This document shows positions 23,579 through 35,636 of a stretch of DNA of 64,000 bases, piece after piece. A program made the position numbers and the translations under genes. Numbering within the stretch: position 1 is the stretch's first letter; every line of letters begins with the position of its first letter. Source of the DNA: Adiantum capillus-veneris. Taxonomy: Eukaryota; Streptophyta; Polypodiopsida; Polypodiales; Pteridaceae. The notes under the pieces were generated by a model. That model was not told where the DNA came from. It did not search any database and saw nothing but the letters and a program-made list of their open reading frames with translations. Location: positions 8,645,526 through 8,709,525 of the forward strand of contig CM043959.1 of NCBI GenBank assembly GCA_014529385.2, read 5' to 3'.

Positions 23579-24420
23579 TCTTTGGAAAAGATTCTTGTAG
23601 GTCTCAGCTATATTCATCAACAGTGAAGATCATCCCAAGTACTTGAAGGATTAAGGGACTTTTGGATATTCCCTCTTTAACCTCAAAAGGTGCTTTCCCC
23701 ATAGAAGTATATATAATGTCATTGTACGCATACTCTATAAGAGGTAAGTACTTCTATCATTGAGAACGTTGATCTACTTCCATGACATAGGATTTTAGTA
23801 GATTCAAGAATCATTAGATTAATTATTTCACTTTGGTCATCCGTTTGTGGATGATAGGCTTAAAGAGAAATTTAATCTACTTCTTAGATTCCAAAAGAGA
23901 CCCTTCTAGAACTTACTGATCGATCTAGGATCTTTGTCCGACACTATGGATGTTGGAAATCCATGATGCTTGAAAATTTGAGATCTAAAGAGGGTTGCCA
24001 TTTGATGTGCCTTAATAGTCTTTTTGAGAGGCATAGAGTGGATTTTCTTATTAATCCTGTCGATTGAAACAATCCAAGTTGCTTCCCTTGATCAATTTTC
24101 AACTTTTGGTATACCACGCATTTTGAAACATACTCTTGTATGTTAACTTTTCATGGTAAACCAACAGAAATACATTTCTACTTCTTGAATCCATCTTTGC
24201 CCCGCATAAGAAGAAGTATGGGATTCATATATGACTTTTGTATTGTATGGGTGAGTAGCACATAGCCTATTGCCATTTGGAAGATAACCATCTTTCAAGG
24301 TGAATGGTTCTTTTTTCTTCCCTATTGCAAAGGCTGTAATTACATACTTATAGTCTTGGTCAGTAGCATACTCATCTATCATAAAAGATAGATCATTGTG
24401 AGTTTCTATAGACACCACAT
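23579..24420 (-). pseudogene. Gypsy integrase core, decayed
   Basis: The minus strand shows the core remnant with ...VSDKDPR, the region equivalent to SYHPQTDGQ, WDRYLPLIEYAYND-like residues and KAPFEV, in shifting frames. The zinc-binding N-terminal part lies at the 3' end of 24143-24553 (SHTSSYAGQRWIQEVEMYF). The protein ended in the C-terminal piece at 21880-22234. Confidence 0.75.
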
Positions 24421-24429
24421 TCACCCTTG

Positions 24430-24800
24430 GTCGTTGTGAAAGTGCATCGACCACTTGATTGTGCTTGCCAACATTGTGAGCAATATGATATTTAAATTGC
24501 AAAAGAAAAACTTCCCACCTCATTTGTTTTCCGGAGAGCTTGGTTTGTGTCATGAAGTTCTTGAGGCTTTGTTATCCATTCGTAGGATGAATGGAGTCCC
24601 CAAGAGACAATGTTTTTATGTGTTTATGGCATATAGAATAGCTAGTAGCTCTTTTTTGTATTTTCCCCTTACTCACTTATCTTAAGTTGAGTCTTTGATT
24701 CTCATATACTATGGCATGTGCTTCTTGAAGCAAAATAGCTCCAAGGCATTACCACAAGCATCACATTGGACCTCAAAGGGCTTTGAGAGATCTAATAGTG
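24430..24800 (-). pseudogene. Gypsy RNase H, decayed
   Basis: Minus-strand pieces include FEVQCDACGNALE (first catalytic Asp region), a KELLAILYAI-like block and the end MRWEVFLLQFKYHIAHN with VVDALSQRP. Stops fall between the pieces. Confidence 0.75.
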
Positions 24801-24917
24801 TGAGCACATGTTGAGAGATAAGATTATCCTTAATCTTCTTGCACTTTTGTAGTCCATGAATACTTAACGTTTCTTTTTGTTAAGTCATGTAGTGGGCCTG
24901 TTATTAGCGATAATGTT

Positions 24918-25523
24918 TTATATGAAGCATCTATAGTATGCACACATACCTATGAAGCTTTGTACCTCGTGTAGATTCCTTGGATTAGGCCATCCTTTTA
25001 TTGTCTCTAACTTTGTTGGATCCATACGGGTGCCATCATTAGAGATAATGTGACCTATCTCTTGTAGGAAAATTTCACTTTTTTTTAATTTATTAATGAA
25101 AAGCTTATTCTCTCTCACAACTTGAAAGGTTACTTGGAGGAGTCGCTTGTACTCTTCAAGAGAATTTGGATGGCTTGAAGATTTTTGTCCATCATGAGTT
25201 TGAATGCGTCTAGAGAAATTTTCAGGCCAAAACTGTAAAGTATCAAATAGATCTTCTACCCACGACACGGGAAATCTATTTTTCGTAGTGATCTTATTTA
25301 GTGCTCTATAGTCGACACACATGTGATATGTGTCATCTTTGTTTGGCACTAAAAGCAATGGTGAACAAAATGGAGAGGAGCTGGACCTCACCATCCCTTT
25401 TTCCACCAATTCATGCACTTGCCTCATGATCTCCTCTTTTTGAGCTTGTGAAACTCGATAAGGAGGCTTGTTAGGTAGTGAGCTTCTTAATAGGAGCTCA
25501 ATTGCATGGTCATCATCCCTCAT
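24918..25523 (-). pseudogene. Gypsy reverse transcriptase lacking its catalytic core
   Basis: A 201-residue open frame starts with ELLLRSSLPNKPPYRVSQAQ, continues through VRSSSSPFCSPLLLVPNKD and MCVDYRALNKIT, then jumps from PVSWVEDLFDTLQ to SLEEYKRLLQVTFQVVRENK. The stretch that should hold the FGLxNAP and YxDD motifs is missing, so an internal deletion kept or restored the frame. The C-terminal part (FLQEIGHIISNDG, FIGMCAYYRCFI) is normal. It cannot be catalytic. Confidence 0.88.
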
Positions 25524-25613
25524 TTTAGAGGTAGCTCACTAGGGATGTCATCAATGAAAACATCTTGGGATCCATTTAGGAAATTAGAAAACTCTAATTC
25601 CTCTTGATTCCCT

Positions 25614-25992
25614 TTATTGCAAGGGTATGGTGTTCCCAAACTCATTAGCTTCTATGTACATGCTCTTTTCCCTATAGGTGAAGTATATTCTCCTTTCAAG
25701 GAAATTCATGTTGGAAGCCATGCAGTTAAACCATGGTGCCCCAACGATTAACACTCTCATGTTTGAGAGGGGAGATGAAGAAATCCTTTTTATCGACATA
25801 GCTTTGGACATGAATCCTCAATTTTCCAATTAAGGGAGTAATTGAGAGGTCTTGTCCCTTCATAGCTCCATCAGATTTCAATGTATCTCCCATCTTGTGG
25901 GCTTGTATGCCTAGTGTGGTGGTTAACTCCATGGATGTGAAGTTGTGAGTTGAAATAGGGTCAAACAAAATAAAGGCATCATGCTCTTGCAT
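25614..25992 (-). pseudogene. Gypsy protease region, frameshifted
   Basis: The minus strand reads FILFDPISTHNFTSMELT, where the retropepsin active site would be D-[ST]-G, then LIGKLRIHVQSYVDKKDFF. After a shift near 25745 it continues as VGAPWFNCMASN and a tail ending GNTIPLQ. The sister copy at 35.6-36.4 kb has FDPGSTHNFIS in the same place, so Pro at the second position is a family trait. Confidence 0.8.
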
Positions 25993-26088
25993 ATTTTTCT
26001 AAGCATAGGAAAGGAGAAATCCTTGGCAATGAGCATCCTCTTTTGGAGCTTCAAACATAGAGGCTCTAGGATTCTTATTGCGGGTAAT

Positions 26089-27394
26089 TCACTTGGGCCA
26101 AGGACGATAACCATGGCCTTGCTCCCCACACTTAAAACAGTTGTGGTCCTTACGAAAAGATTCTAGCTCTTTAGGAGAGAGTTTATATTTACCTTTGTAA
26201 ACTCCCTTCTCCTTGGACTGATTGTTGTTGTTGTTGGAATAGCCTTGGTAAGAATTTTGAGCATTGGTTTTCCCCTTGTCATCACTTTTGTCTTTATTTT
26301 CCATGGGCTTGATATTCCGTCTAGCCCCTTGTTGGAAATTGATGCGCGAAGCAACCATGGTGTGGTGGATTACTTTGGTGATAGAACTAGACTGTTGAGA
26401 GTTGACATACTCGGCCATCTCTTTGGATAATCCCGCACAAAATTTTTGCTTTTTCTCGACAAAGTCTATCTTTTGAAAGATAGTAGCCTTGCGATGTAAA
26501 TCCCAGAACTTGTCCACATATTTGTGGATAGACTCATGAGAGAAGCTTTAAACTTCACCATTTGGTAAGAACTTTTTCCTTTGCATCACTTGCAAATAAT
26601 TTCTTCATGATGGAAACTCGTAGAGTTTTCCATGTCATTGGGGCTTCGTCGTTTCCACGAAGGCTAGCCCACCATTCATGAGTCTATTTTTGGAAGTGCA
26701 TAGCTACATGGTGTAGCTTGGAGGACTCCATGAAGCCCTCATCTCTAAAGGCCGCATCAAATTATTGGATGAAGGCCAATACTTTGTCGGTAGCACCAAA
26801 GGTGCCATCATAGGTGATAAAAGAGATACTCTTTCTTCCCTCTTTAAACTTCTTTTGCTTTTCTGACCTTCACCATACAGGGTAAGATTTGCGATGTCCT
26901 CCCCTATGGCTTTCATCAATAGAGGAGGAAGGTGAAGAAGAAGGAGAAGAGGGTGACATCTTTCTTGTCCTTTTCTTCCTTTGTTTCCTCTCTTTCCTTT
27001 TGGAGTGACAAGGAGAAGAACTATGGTTTAACCATTTCCTCTTGGGAGGAGTTGGAAATCGTCTAGACCGCCATCTTCATGGAGCCATATCTTTTGAGGA
27101 ACTTAGGGAGTCATTACTTTCTCATTCTTTGGATTCCTCTTCTTGTATGGGAGAGATTCTTCTTTTGGGGGTCTCACTTAGAGGCCTCCTAAGCTCTCTC
27201 TCCTCTTTGAGAGGAAAGGTCCCATAAGCACGAAGTTGTTGAGTAACTTTGGCTTGCAAAGAGGGGTTGTCCATAGCTTGTTGCAACCTAGTAACAAGAT
27301 AATTAACAAACATGGAGGCATCATCATTAACACCTTCATGTGCAAAATCAAAGTTATCAATGTTCATTCTACTCTCTTAGTTATTGTTAGCCAT
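26089..27394 (-). pseudogene. Gypsy gag with zinc knuckle, decayed
   Basis: The likely start is at 27394 with a stop four codons later, then NIDNFDFAHEGVNDDASMF and LVTRLQQAMDNPSLQAKV. The capsid region is broken (26520-26920). The C-terminal piece 26089-26517 has FCAGLSKEMAEYVNSQ, a basic and Asn-rich linker, and the knuckle CFKCGEQGHGYRPW, whose fourth ligand is Trp instead of Cys. The same order is seen in the copy at 36.3-37.9 kb. Confidence 0.82.
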
Positions 27395-27798
27395 GTTAGT
27401 TAATTTTAGGTGTTTACTTAGTGTATGCTTTGGCAATTCAAAACCTTACTTGCTACTCCTCGTAGCCTTTCAAAAATAGGCACTTAAGTATGTACACCCA
27501 CGGCTTGATTTGGTTAAGTATAGAGAGTAGTGGAGTGATTATAACATAGTAGGGTTGCCAAGGGATAACTCCTTTTGGACTTCTTATGTCTCAATAATGT
27601 GTTAAAGCCGCAGGCAAGTCTAGAAAGACTCCATTATTGAGACCAAAGCTCCCAAGGTGTGCACCATATCCCACTTAGTGCGATCAACAAAACCGATAAT
27701 AGATCCTAGTCCCACTTACCCTAATATAATTAACAAAATCAACCATTAATAGGCTACTTAAGGACCCCTCTTCTTAAGCAAGAAAAGAGAAACCAAAC

Positions 27799-27810
27799 AC
27801 TCTGATACCA
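27799..27810 (-). other. Primer binding site, initiator-Met type
   Basis: The minus strand reads TGGTATCAGAGT, one base from the usual TGGTATCAGAGC, one base inside the right LTR. Confidence 0.85.
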
Positions 27811-27811
27811 A

Positions 27812-27968
27812 TGTAATAAAAATGTCCTATGAACTTTAAGAGTAGCAGAATTAGGAAATTAGGTGAAGAACTTTTGAGAGATTACTTTGTGAGCATAGCG
27901 GGTAAACTTAATTGATTGTAGACACATAAAGAAGGTACTTAGTTAGCTTGGCATGAACAATACTTTTG

Positions 27969-28033
<65 letters not shown>

Positions 28034-29710
28034 AGAGAACATAACAATAGTTGAGGACCGGATTCATATGAAGTTGGCCCCCCCTCCAATAGGCATTTGT
28101 ATTATAGTTTCTCCCATCAAGAGAGACTTGCTACAATACAAACTTTGTGTTCCTTGTGACCTACATGATGCAATGAAGATGGAAAGATTCATGCATCACG
28201 AGCAGAACATAAACCTGTAGAAAGCATTAGCTATCCCAAGCGTCAGTCCCAAGGCCTCAAACACCTTCGAAGGGGGAGAGAGCTAGCAAAGAATGAGGGT
28301 AGGGAAGAGGAAGAAGAAACATTCCACAGGAGAAATAAATAATTTCTCACTTATCATCACTCTTCTTGATATCATACATATTAGCAAAGTAATGAAGATG
28401 GAGAACATGGAAAGATTATGCATAGAAGCACGGATCTTGGTTGGATTTGCATTCCATAGCCACGAGTGTTGGTGTAGGCTCTTACTTCTCACAAGATTGG
28501 AGAAGGAGGTGGAGTTCCTCAACTTTCACCAAGTGAGAATGAATCCAAAAAATGAGTGTGTCTGTGGTGTATATCCCCCTAGCACCCCCCTTGCTTGCTT
28601 GGGGCTAACTTATCCACATGCTGCAAGCTCATTGGAACCCTCTCCCTCTAGCCAATCACATGCTCCATGCATTCAAGTACATGGGTAGTCTTTTGACAAG
28701 TGTCCTCCTTACCCCTTAGAGACAGAGAGGGATTGAAAATATCTAGATATTTGTTGGATGGAAGTAGAAGCTCATTGGACCCCTCTTTAGCCCAACGAAT
28801 AGCATTCAAGCACACCATGTGGTTAAGCTTGTTGAGAGTTTCACATGTGTTACATGTGACGTTTTAGAAAATGGGTGCCCCTTTGCTGAGTGGAAGGTTA
28901 GGTCAAAGATTCCCCTATCTTTGGGACTTTTATGCATAGGAATATTCTCAAGAAACTTACTCATTAAGTGTGTAGGGTCTCTTTTTGACTCAAGCATCTT
29001 ACCCTCCATGCATAGTAAGCTTCTCAAGAAACTTCCTTATTAGGTGTGTAGGGTCTCTTTTTGACTCAAGCATCTAACCCCCCATGCATAGGAAGCTTCT
29101 CAAGAACCTTCCTCATTAAGCATGACAAGTACCTCAAGTAGTACCTTAGTCATTAAGCATGACAAGCACCTTAGGTGGAGTTCCCACCTCAAGCTCAGCC
29201 CTAGATTGCCTAAGGTCAAAGGCAAGTTTAGGTTCGGTTCCCACATCAAGATCAACCCTAGCTTGCCTAAGGTCAAAGATAAGTTTAGGTTGGGTTCCCA
29301 CCTAAAGCTCAGCCCTAGCTTGCCTAAGGTTAAAGGAATTTTAACACTACCCACTGGAGGCCTTTAATAAAGCTAACCCTAAGGTCTTTTAAGTTCCATT
29401 AGATGCACATTTTTCTTTGATGGAATACCAGGCTCCTTTTGGACCCCTATTGAGATGTAACCATCTCTCCTCTTGGTCCCCTACTGAGGTAAGTACGTCT
29501 AGAATCACTTATTGCACATTGCTCTTTGATAGACCATCTCCTTTTGGACCCCTATTGAGATGCAACCATTTCTCGTTTTGGTCCCCTGTTGAGATAGGTC
29601 TAGAAGCACATGTCTCTATTCTAACTGTTGTTCACATTTATTCTTCCACAATAAATGATCAGTTGAATATGAGAATCATTTGGTAAAGTTAGATATTATA
29701 TTTTATCACA
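27812..29710 (-). repeat. 5' LTR of the 10.1-kb gypsy
   Basis: It runs from tgtaataaaa to ttttatcaca (1899 bp). It is longer than its partner because of a ~62-bp GA tract (27970-28030) and an extra 76-bp tandem unit (28974 and 29050, both starting agggtctctttttgactc). The three 57-bp units recur at 29178-29335. Confidence 0.88.
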
Positions 29711-31030
29711 AAAAAGATGAAGCTATGGATTCAAGGGCGTGCCGTAAGTTTTCCGTAGACGATACCAAATACTATGAGAAGATTTTGTGAAGGTTAGAAG
29801 AAGTTAATCTTACCCTATCAGGACAATAATTTGTATTAAACTCGAGTTAATGAAGTGTTGATTTTTGGGTATATGTGTGGTCCTTATGGTAGAAGGTCTT
29901 TTCCAAAAAAGATAGATGCAAGTACAAACATGGAAGAAACATGTATAACTATCATTGAAGTTCTAATATGTCTTGGTTCTTATGTCTTCTATCTCATTTG
30001 GATACCACATTATGCACATGTAGCAGATCCTCTTTTTAGGTTGTTGAGAAAGAATCGAAAGTTTCAATGGGAGAAAGAGCACACAAAAGCCATAATGAAA
30101 CCATACAATCTACTTCTTTCATCACCATCCTTGAGAAAGGTAGTCTATGTATGTGAAAGAATTTCATTTTCATAGTGGAGACAAGTCCTATAGGGATAAG
30201 ATGGGCAATAGGCAAGATGATATGACAAAGACAAAGGGAAAAGGTATGTGGTGAGGTTTGGGGCTAAGGTTCTGTGTTTAGGCCAAGAAGATTTTGTGCA
30301 AATAAAAAGAAAATTATGGGGAGTGGTCATAGCATTGAGGTATAAAAAAAGGAGTGTTTGATAAGGGCATTAATGGTGGTTGTGGAAACCAACTGTTTGC
30401 CTCCTCTTGGAATGATTATAAATTGATCCACTCCTAGCATTTATATGTTGCAACCTATAGCCTACGTAAAGCCTTTATGCTCGAATGGATTGCCTACACA
30501 AAGTAGTTGAATCCTACACAATGAAATGGCAGATATGATGTCTTCTAGGGCAAGGCATGAAGATTTTCAGCACATGATTGTTGAGGGAGATGATGTAGAC
30601 AGAAAGTTTTACACTATTGCTAATGCAATGAGTAATCATGAATGTTTTGTATGTTCACGTGAGTCCTTTTTTGAGGAGTTATATGACGGTGAATGGCTCT
30701 TGATATGTCACTACCTAAGTACCTTATAGAAACAAGAGGATTGGACCAAGTATGAATTCAAGAGGATAAGAAGAAAAGCATATAGATACTTCTTGAGGGG
30801 TCACTATGGTAATGCTACTTAACAATACATTATCAAGGAGCTCCATGGAATTTTATGTGCATGACATTGAGGTGTATGGACAACATTTGCCAAAGTAAAA
30901 GAAACATATTGGTGGAGTGAATGTATAAGGTTGTGGCTGAGTTTACGGAGTCTTGTGTGACATGCCAAATGTATTCAAATATATGACATTTGTGATGGAC
31001 TGTATACATCCTACTTAGTAGCCAAATTTT
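29711..31030 (+). pseudogene. Ty3/gypsy RT end, RNase H and integrase start (resumed)
   Basis: This is the continuation of the RT split at 19579. It reads KDEAMDSRACRKFSVDD, LEEVNLTLSG, then YMCGPYGRRSFPKKIDAS and YLIWIPHYAHVADPLFRLL (29855-30175), typical of RT connection and RNase H. Later pieces show VDRKFYTIANAM and ELYDGEWLLICHYLST (30526-30729), and a zinc-binding integrase end like VVAEF.ESCVTCQMYSN near 30930-30985. It is cut off near 31030. Frames shift repeatedly. Confidence 0.82.
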
Positions 31031-34000
31031 GCAATACATTGCAATGCTGACCCCTTCTTGGATCAATGAAATCACACACCTGCCACAACCCTTCAAAATA
31101 AACTCAATTGTTAGTGCACGAAAGCATTTTTCAATCAATACAAGCACTAAAAAAAAAAATCAATCAATTATAAGTCCAAAATTTTCACACTCTTACATGA
31201 TCATTCAAGAAGCTCAAATTTTAGTGCTATGTAGGGTTTTTACATTTAAAACCAGCACTAAAAATGCACACTCAATGCCAAACCCAAACTTTAGAAATCT
31301 CTTTTTGGTTATGAAACAAACTCAATGTTAGTGCTTTGCAGTGATTTTTCATTCAATTTAATTACTCAAATGCAGTAAGCAATATCAAGCTCAAGTTTTA
31401 AATGCACGCTCTCAACCAAGCATCAATTTACTGTCAATGTATGTAGCTCAAGATGGAGCCCACATGCAATGAAGAAGAATTTTTCATTTTGGCAATGAGC
31501 CTAGCAAGCAAGCCAAGCACTAGCTGAATGCATGGGCCAAATAATCACAATGAACGCAATTAATACCCACATTGTTGCTTTCATATGGCATTTATAGCAA
31601 TGAAAAAGAAAGTGTAAGTAAAATGCTAGCTCCCTCGGTTGGCTAATTGATTCTCAATCACCATAGATCAATAACCCTTCAAAAAATGTCAAGAATCATC
31701 ACAAGCCCCACAATTTAGTGCAACATTTGCAAATGACTTCAATGAAAATATGTTTGTGCTCCCTTCTTGTTTCCTTTCACATATGAAGCAAAAGAGAGAG
31801 AGAGAGAGAGAAAGGGAGAGAGAATTGTATTGATCACTAATCCATTTAAAGTCGCATTTTTCTTCAGTCTTAAAAAGAGACCTATCAACACAAGCACTGA
31901 TGAATCACCATTATGAGAACTCTAACCACCATTCTTTTGTTAATTTCCTAGTCCCCTTACTCGCCTTGATTTATAGATTGGCTCAACAAGGTCTCTGTTT
32001 TTTTGAGAATTTTTGGGTCACATTGGGTGGAAACTGCCTCTTAATAAAGTTAAAATGGATTTTTAACATTTTAAAATTGGCTTTTCCAACGATTTTCTAT
32101 AGAGAGGACTAAGCCTTCAACCAGCCTATAAGCATGGGGTGAAATCAAGTGTGTGTGTGTGGGTGTGTGTAGAGGCTCCATTGCCCAAGCCCCAGCGCAT
32201 CCGAGACAACCAAAAACTGGCAGCTTTTTCTTGTGCAGGGTATGCAGCCGATTCACGTATGTGTGTGATAGTGTGTGTGTTTGCAGGTTATCAAGGTGAG
32301 TAGCAGCCAGCAAGGCCTATCGCAGGATAGCGAGCCAGGTGTGCGATTCAACAGGTGTGTGTGTGTGTGTGTTGCGAGCACCATTAGATAGCGCAGCATT
32401 CCAAGCAAGTAAGAAATCCAATGAGCTGTCATCAATGCTCTAAACAACAAAAACAGTGCCCATTGCCAATCAATGGTGGGCTTGTGTCAATGAATGCGTG
32501 TGTGGCTGTGTTTCGATTTGGTAAAGTGTGACCATGAGGTGGCTTCCACGAGCGTGTGTGTGATAATAATAGCAAGTTGAGCCAGCTGAAAAAAATGCCA
32601 TTGTGTGGCCATTGCGAGCCAAAACTGGCAGTCGAGGCCCGTTGGCGAATTTTGACAAAGAGGGCGTGCATGTGTTATGAGCGCCAAGACAAACAAGCAT
32701 GGCAAGTGGCTGAGAAAAATTCGTGCGTGTGTGTCTGAGGCATTAGCATTTTATAAAAAAAAATTAAAAGCTCACTTAGGGGGCATTCCCACCAAGAGTT
32801 ATGTGTGCATGGGGTCTAACAAAGAGACTCATCTAAGGAGCAAATGTCACAGTTTAATATTAACTTCTTCGTTAAATCATTCTGAGCTCCCAAGTTTGAA
32901 GCAAATCTTGGCTATCTTTGCATACATACAAGACTAATATTTCCACGATTTAGACAAAAAAATTTCACATAACAACATGTAATCTATCATCTGAACCCCA
33001 CTTTGATTGGAATTTGTGTGTGCATACAATTCCGATTTCTATTTCAGAATTGAATCGATTCACAACCAATTGGTGGTTATAGTTCAATTAATGCATATAC
33101 CATATCCGAATTGCACAAAATTAGTTTCCAATTAATCAATTGAATATTGCAAGGTCACAAGATGAGTGACCTAATCTTCCTTCGCCATTCCAAACCCAAT
33201 TTGTACTCATTGCAACTTGTGAGTTGCTCATATCCGGTGTCCACAATCACTCAACCCCAATTAGATTTATCATTTGGGATTTGCATGGCTCGACATGAGT
33301 GAATTTTAGTCACAATTACACACAAATGAATGCAGCATTTCCATGTTCATCTTGATCAATCATTAACATGGAAATTAAAAAATTTCACAATTGAGCGTCA
33401 ATTGAGCGATATATTTCAATCCTAAAAGGAAATTTGTGGCACACACATCAACTATTTAGCCAAATTAATAATCATAATTGGTAAACAATACCAATTATTC
33501 ATTCAAGCATCGGATTGAACATGCCATTGAGTAGGGACACAAACCCAAATTTAGGCCAAACTTTTATGCAAAAATTACATCAATTCCACATTGCAATGCT
33601 CAAATTGCAAACTCAATCAAGCAATGCATGCATGCATGCTCAATTTAAAAAATTAACACTATTTTGACCCAATCAAGCAATGCACACAATTAAAAATTAA
33701 GCACAAATGATCAAATTTGGCTCAATTGGAATTGAATTTAGGCTTGAACCTAATGATTGCACATACTTTTGATGAACATTTCACAATCAAAAACCATTTA
33801 GGTGTCCCAATTAATCATCAATTATTGAAAATCAAGTGGTCATGGATGGGTACACACACTCAATTTTTGTTCAATTTTTTGGCAATTAGGCATATCCAAT
33901 GTTTGAATTAGCCTCACATACTCATCATTTACATGATTGCATCCTCATGTATCATCAATTCCATCAATTTTTTTGTATGCACACATTCAAGATTAGGTGC

Positions 34001-34776
34001 ACACAGACTTGAAATTTTTGACAGTTTTTTCCCTCTTTGCTGTATGCACACACACAATGATTTCTATGCACACACATGCATTCTTGATGAGAATTAAGCA
34101 TTATTTGGGTACACACAAAGTTCATTAGTCACAATTTGACTATCAATTTCATTACAAGTGTATCAAACTTAGGTGCAAAGTGTAGGTCAATTTGTGTTAC
34201 ACACCTAATTTTAGAAAATAATTAGCAACATTGAACCTCATTAATCAATCAAAAATTGACATAAAAAGTGAGTGCATTTACATTGTAATTACACTCCAAG
34301 CTATTCCTTTGCTCCACACAAAGTCGCATCATTGCACACACGAGTGTGTGTACCATCAACTCGGCTCCAAAATTGACCATTTGCAGGTCAAAAGCAAACA
34401 CTCAAATCATCAAGTTAGGCATGAGTTGGTACAATTAACTTGATTAGAGTGATGATTCCACCTCTTGCAAGGGGATTTCACATACTTTACAGTTCAAATG
34501 TTAGTGGTTTGGTTAGCAAGGTTAGTCAAAATTAGTAAAACTTAGCATGAAATTAGTACAATTAGCATGGAAAGAAGCGAAACTAGCAAAGGTTAGCATG
34601 AAATTAGTGAAATTGGGGGCTTTGGGGTATTCATAACTCAACATTAATATCAATTTCTTGCACAACATCATCAAATCAAACCAAAAAATGAGTTACACAC
34701 ACTCAAAAACCAACAAATTAGTAATGAAATTACTCTATTCTATACATCCTAAACTCACTAGCTTAGGTTATCAATC
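31031..34776 (-). other. Non-coding interior next to a minus-strand LTR
   Basis: No gene is recognised in 3.7 kb. It is AT-rich with many cacaca runs. A GC-richer part at 32130-32740 carries six separate GT tracts and a repeated ccaaaaactggcag word. If the LTR at 34795-35636 is genuine, this is its leader or interior and the element is non-autonomous or truncated. Confidence 0.4.
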
Positions 34777-34794
34777 CCCGGCAATGGTGCCAAA
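34777..34794 (-). other. Primer binding site, Asp-tRNA type
   Basis: The minus strand reads TGGCACCATTGCCGGGGA, two changes from TGGCGCCGTTGCCGGGGA, the site used by plant Tat/Athila gypsy elements. Confidence 0.75.
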
Positions 34795-35636
34795 TGTAGG
34801 GAGGTGTTGTAGGACGACGTAATCGCAACCCACAAAATTGTCAAATCGTGGAATGGCAACCTAGCTAGGGCATGGAAGCATGAGCCTAAGATGTATAGAC
34901 ATAGAGGATTCAACGGATCCTTCTTCTCATCATAGAGAGAAGCCATGAAAAGGGCTTCCTCTAATCAACAACACATTCCTACTTACTAATCACTTGCACA
35001 GAATCATGTGGTTGAAATTAACCTATCACATCAATCACTCTATTCACAACTCTTAATCACACAACTACACAATCATGCAATTAACATACCTACTCCGCAT
35101 TAATGTGTCCATTCCGGCACAACCCCTCAATGCGACTGCGTATGCACACACACTAACTGCACACCTTGTAGAGAGAGATGAAGAGAAGGAAGGCATAGCC
35201 CTCACACACCATGTCCAATGATGTGGATAGAATAGATTAACTCAAAAAAGGGATTAGGAGATCTACCATCACACTAATACAATCTCACTCCACATAATCA
35301 AACAAAGAAGACTAATAAGAAAGAAAGTGTAATTGATTATTAGATAGCAAGAGCTACATGGGCATGGAAAGTCCAAGAGCCTCATGACCATCCACTCTAC
35401 AAAGAGAAGAGCTCGCCCAAGAATGACTTCTCATTAAGCATAGGGCTCTTTTATAGCTTTGGGCCTCAAACCCCTCAACTATAGGATAAAGTTGATCTCT
35501 CTAGCCTAAACTCATACAACTTTGGAACTCCTACATGAGCCCAAGTCCCTATACAATGAAAAGGAAATATTTTGCACTATAGCACATCCACGGCTTGGTG
35601 TATAATTGGTGTAGCCTGTGTTAGCCATTGCTAACA
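34795..35636 (-). repeat. Putative LTR of an Athila/Tat-type element
   Basis: The minus-strand start is TGTTAGCAATGG and the end CTCCCTACA, 842 bp, with the primer site next to it. A TATA box CTATAAAAG lies on the minus strand near 35450-35462. It abuts the truncated gypsy copy at 35637. No partner LTR is visible to the left. Confidence 0.65.

Larger units (their letters stand above)
19580..29710 (-). mobile_element. Complete but decayed Ty3/gypsy element, 10.1 kb
   Basis: Long direct repeats 19580-21342 and 27812-29710 bracket gag, protease, RT, RNase H and integrase remnants, all on the minus strand. AAAAA flanks both ends (19575-19579 and 29711-29715). The element sits inside the RT of another gypsy copy just after the FLDD box. 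A primer site of initiator-Met type lies next to the right LTR and a purine tract next to the left LTR. The coding part is broken by stops, by deletion of the RT catalytic core and by insertion of a piggyBac-like element. The LTRs differ at many sites, so the insertion is old. Confidence 0.9.

Noticed and set aside
32071-32705. Several minus-strand frames with His-Thr repeats
   Set aside because: They are driven by GT/CA tracts; composition and frame shifts show no real protein.
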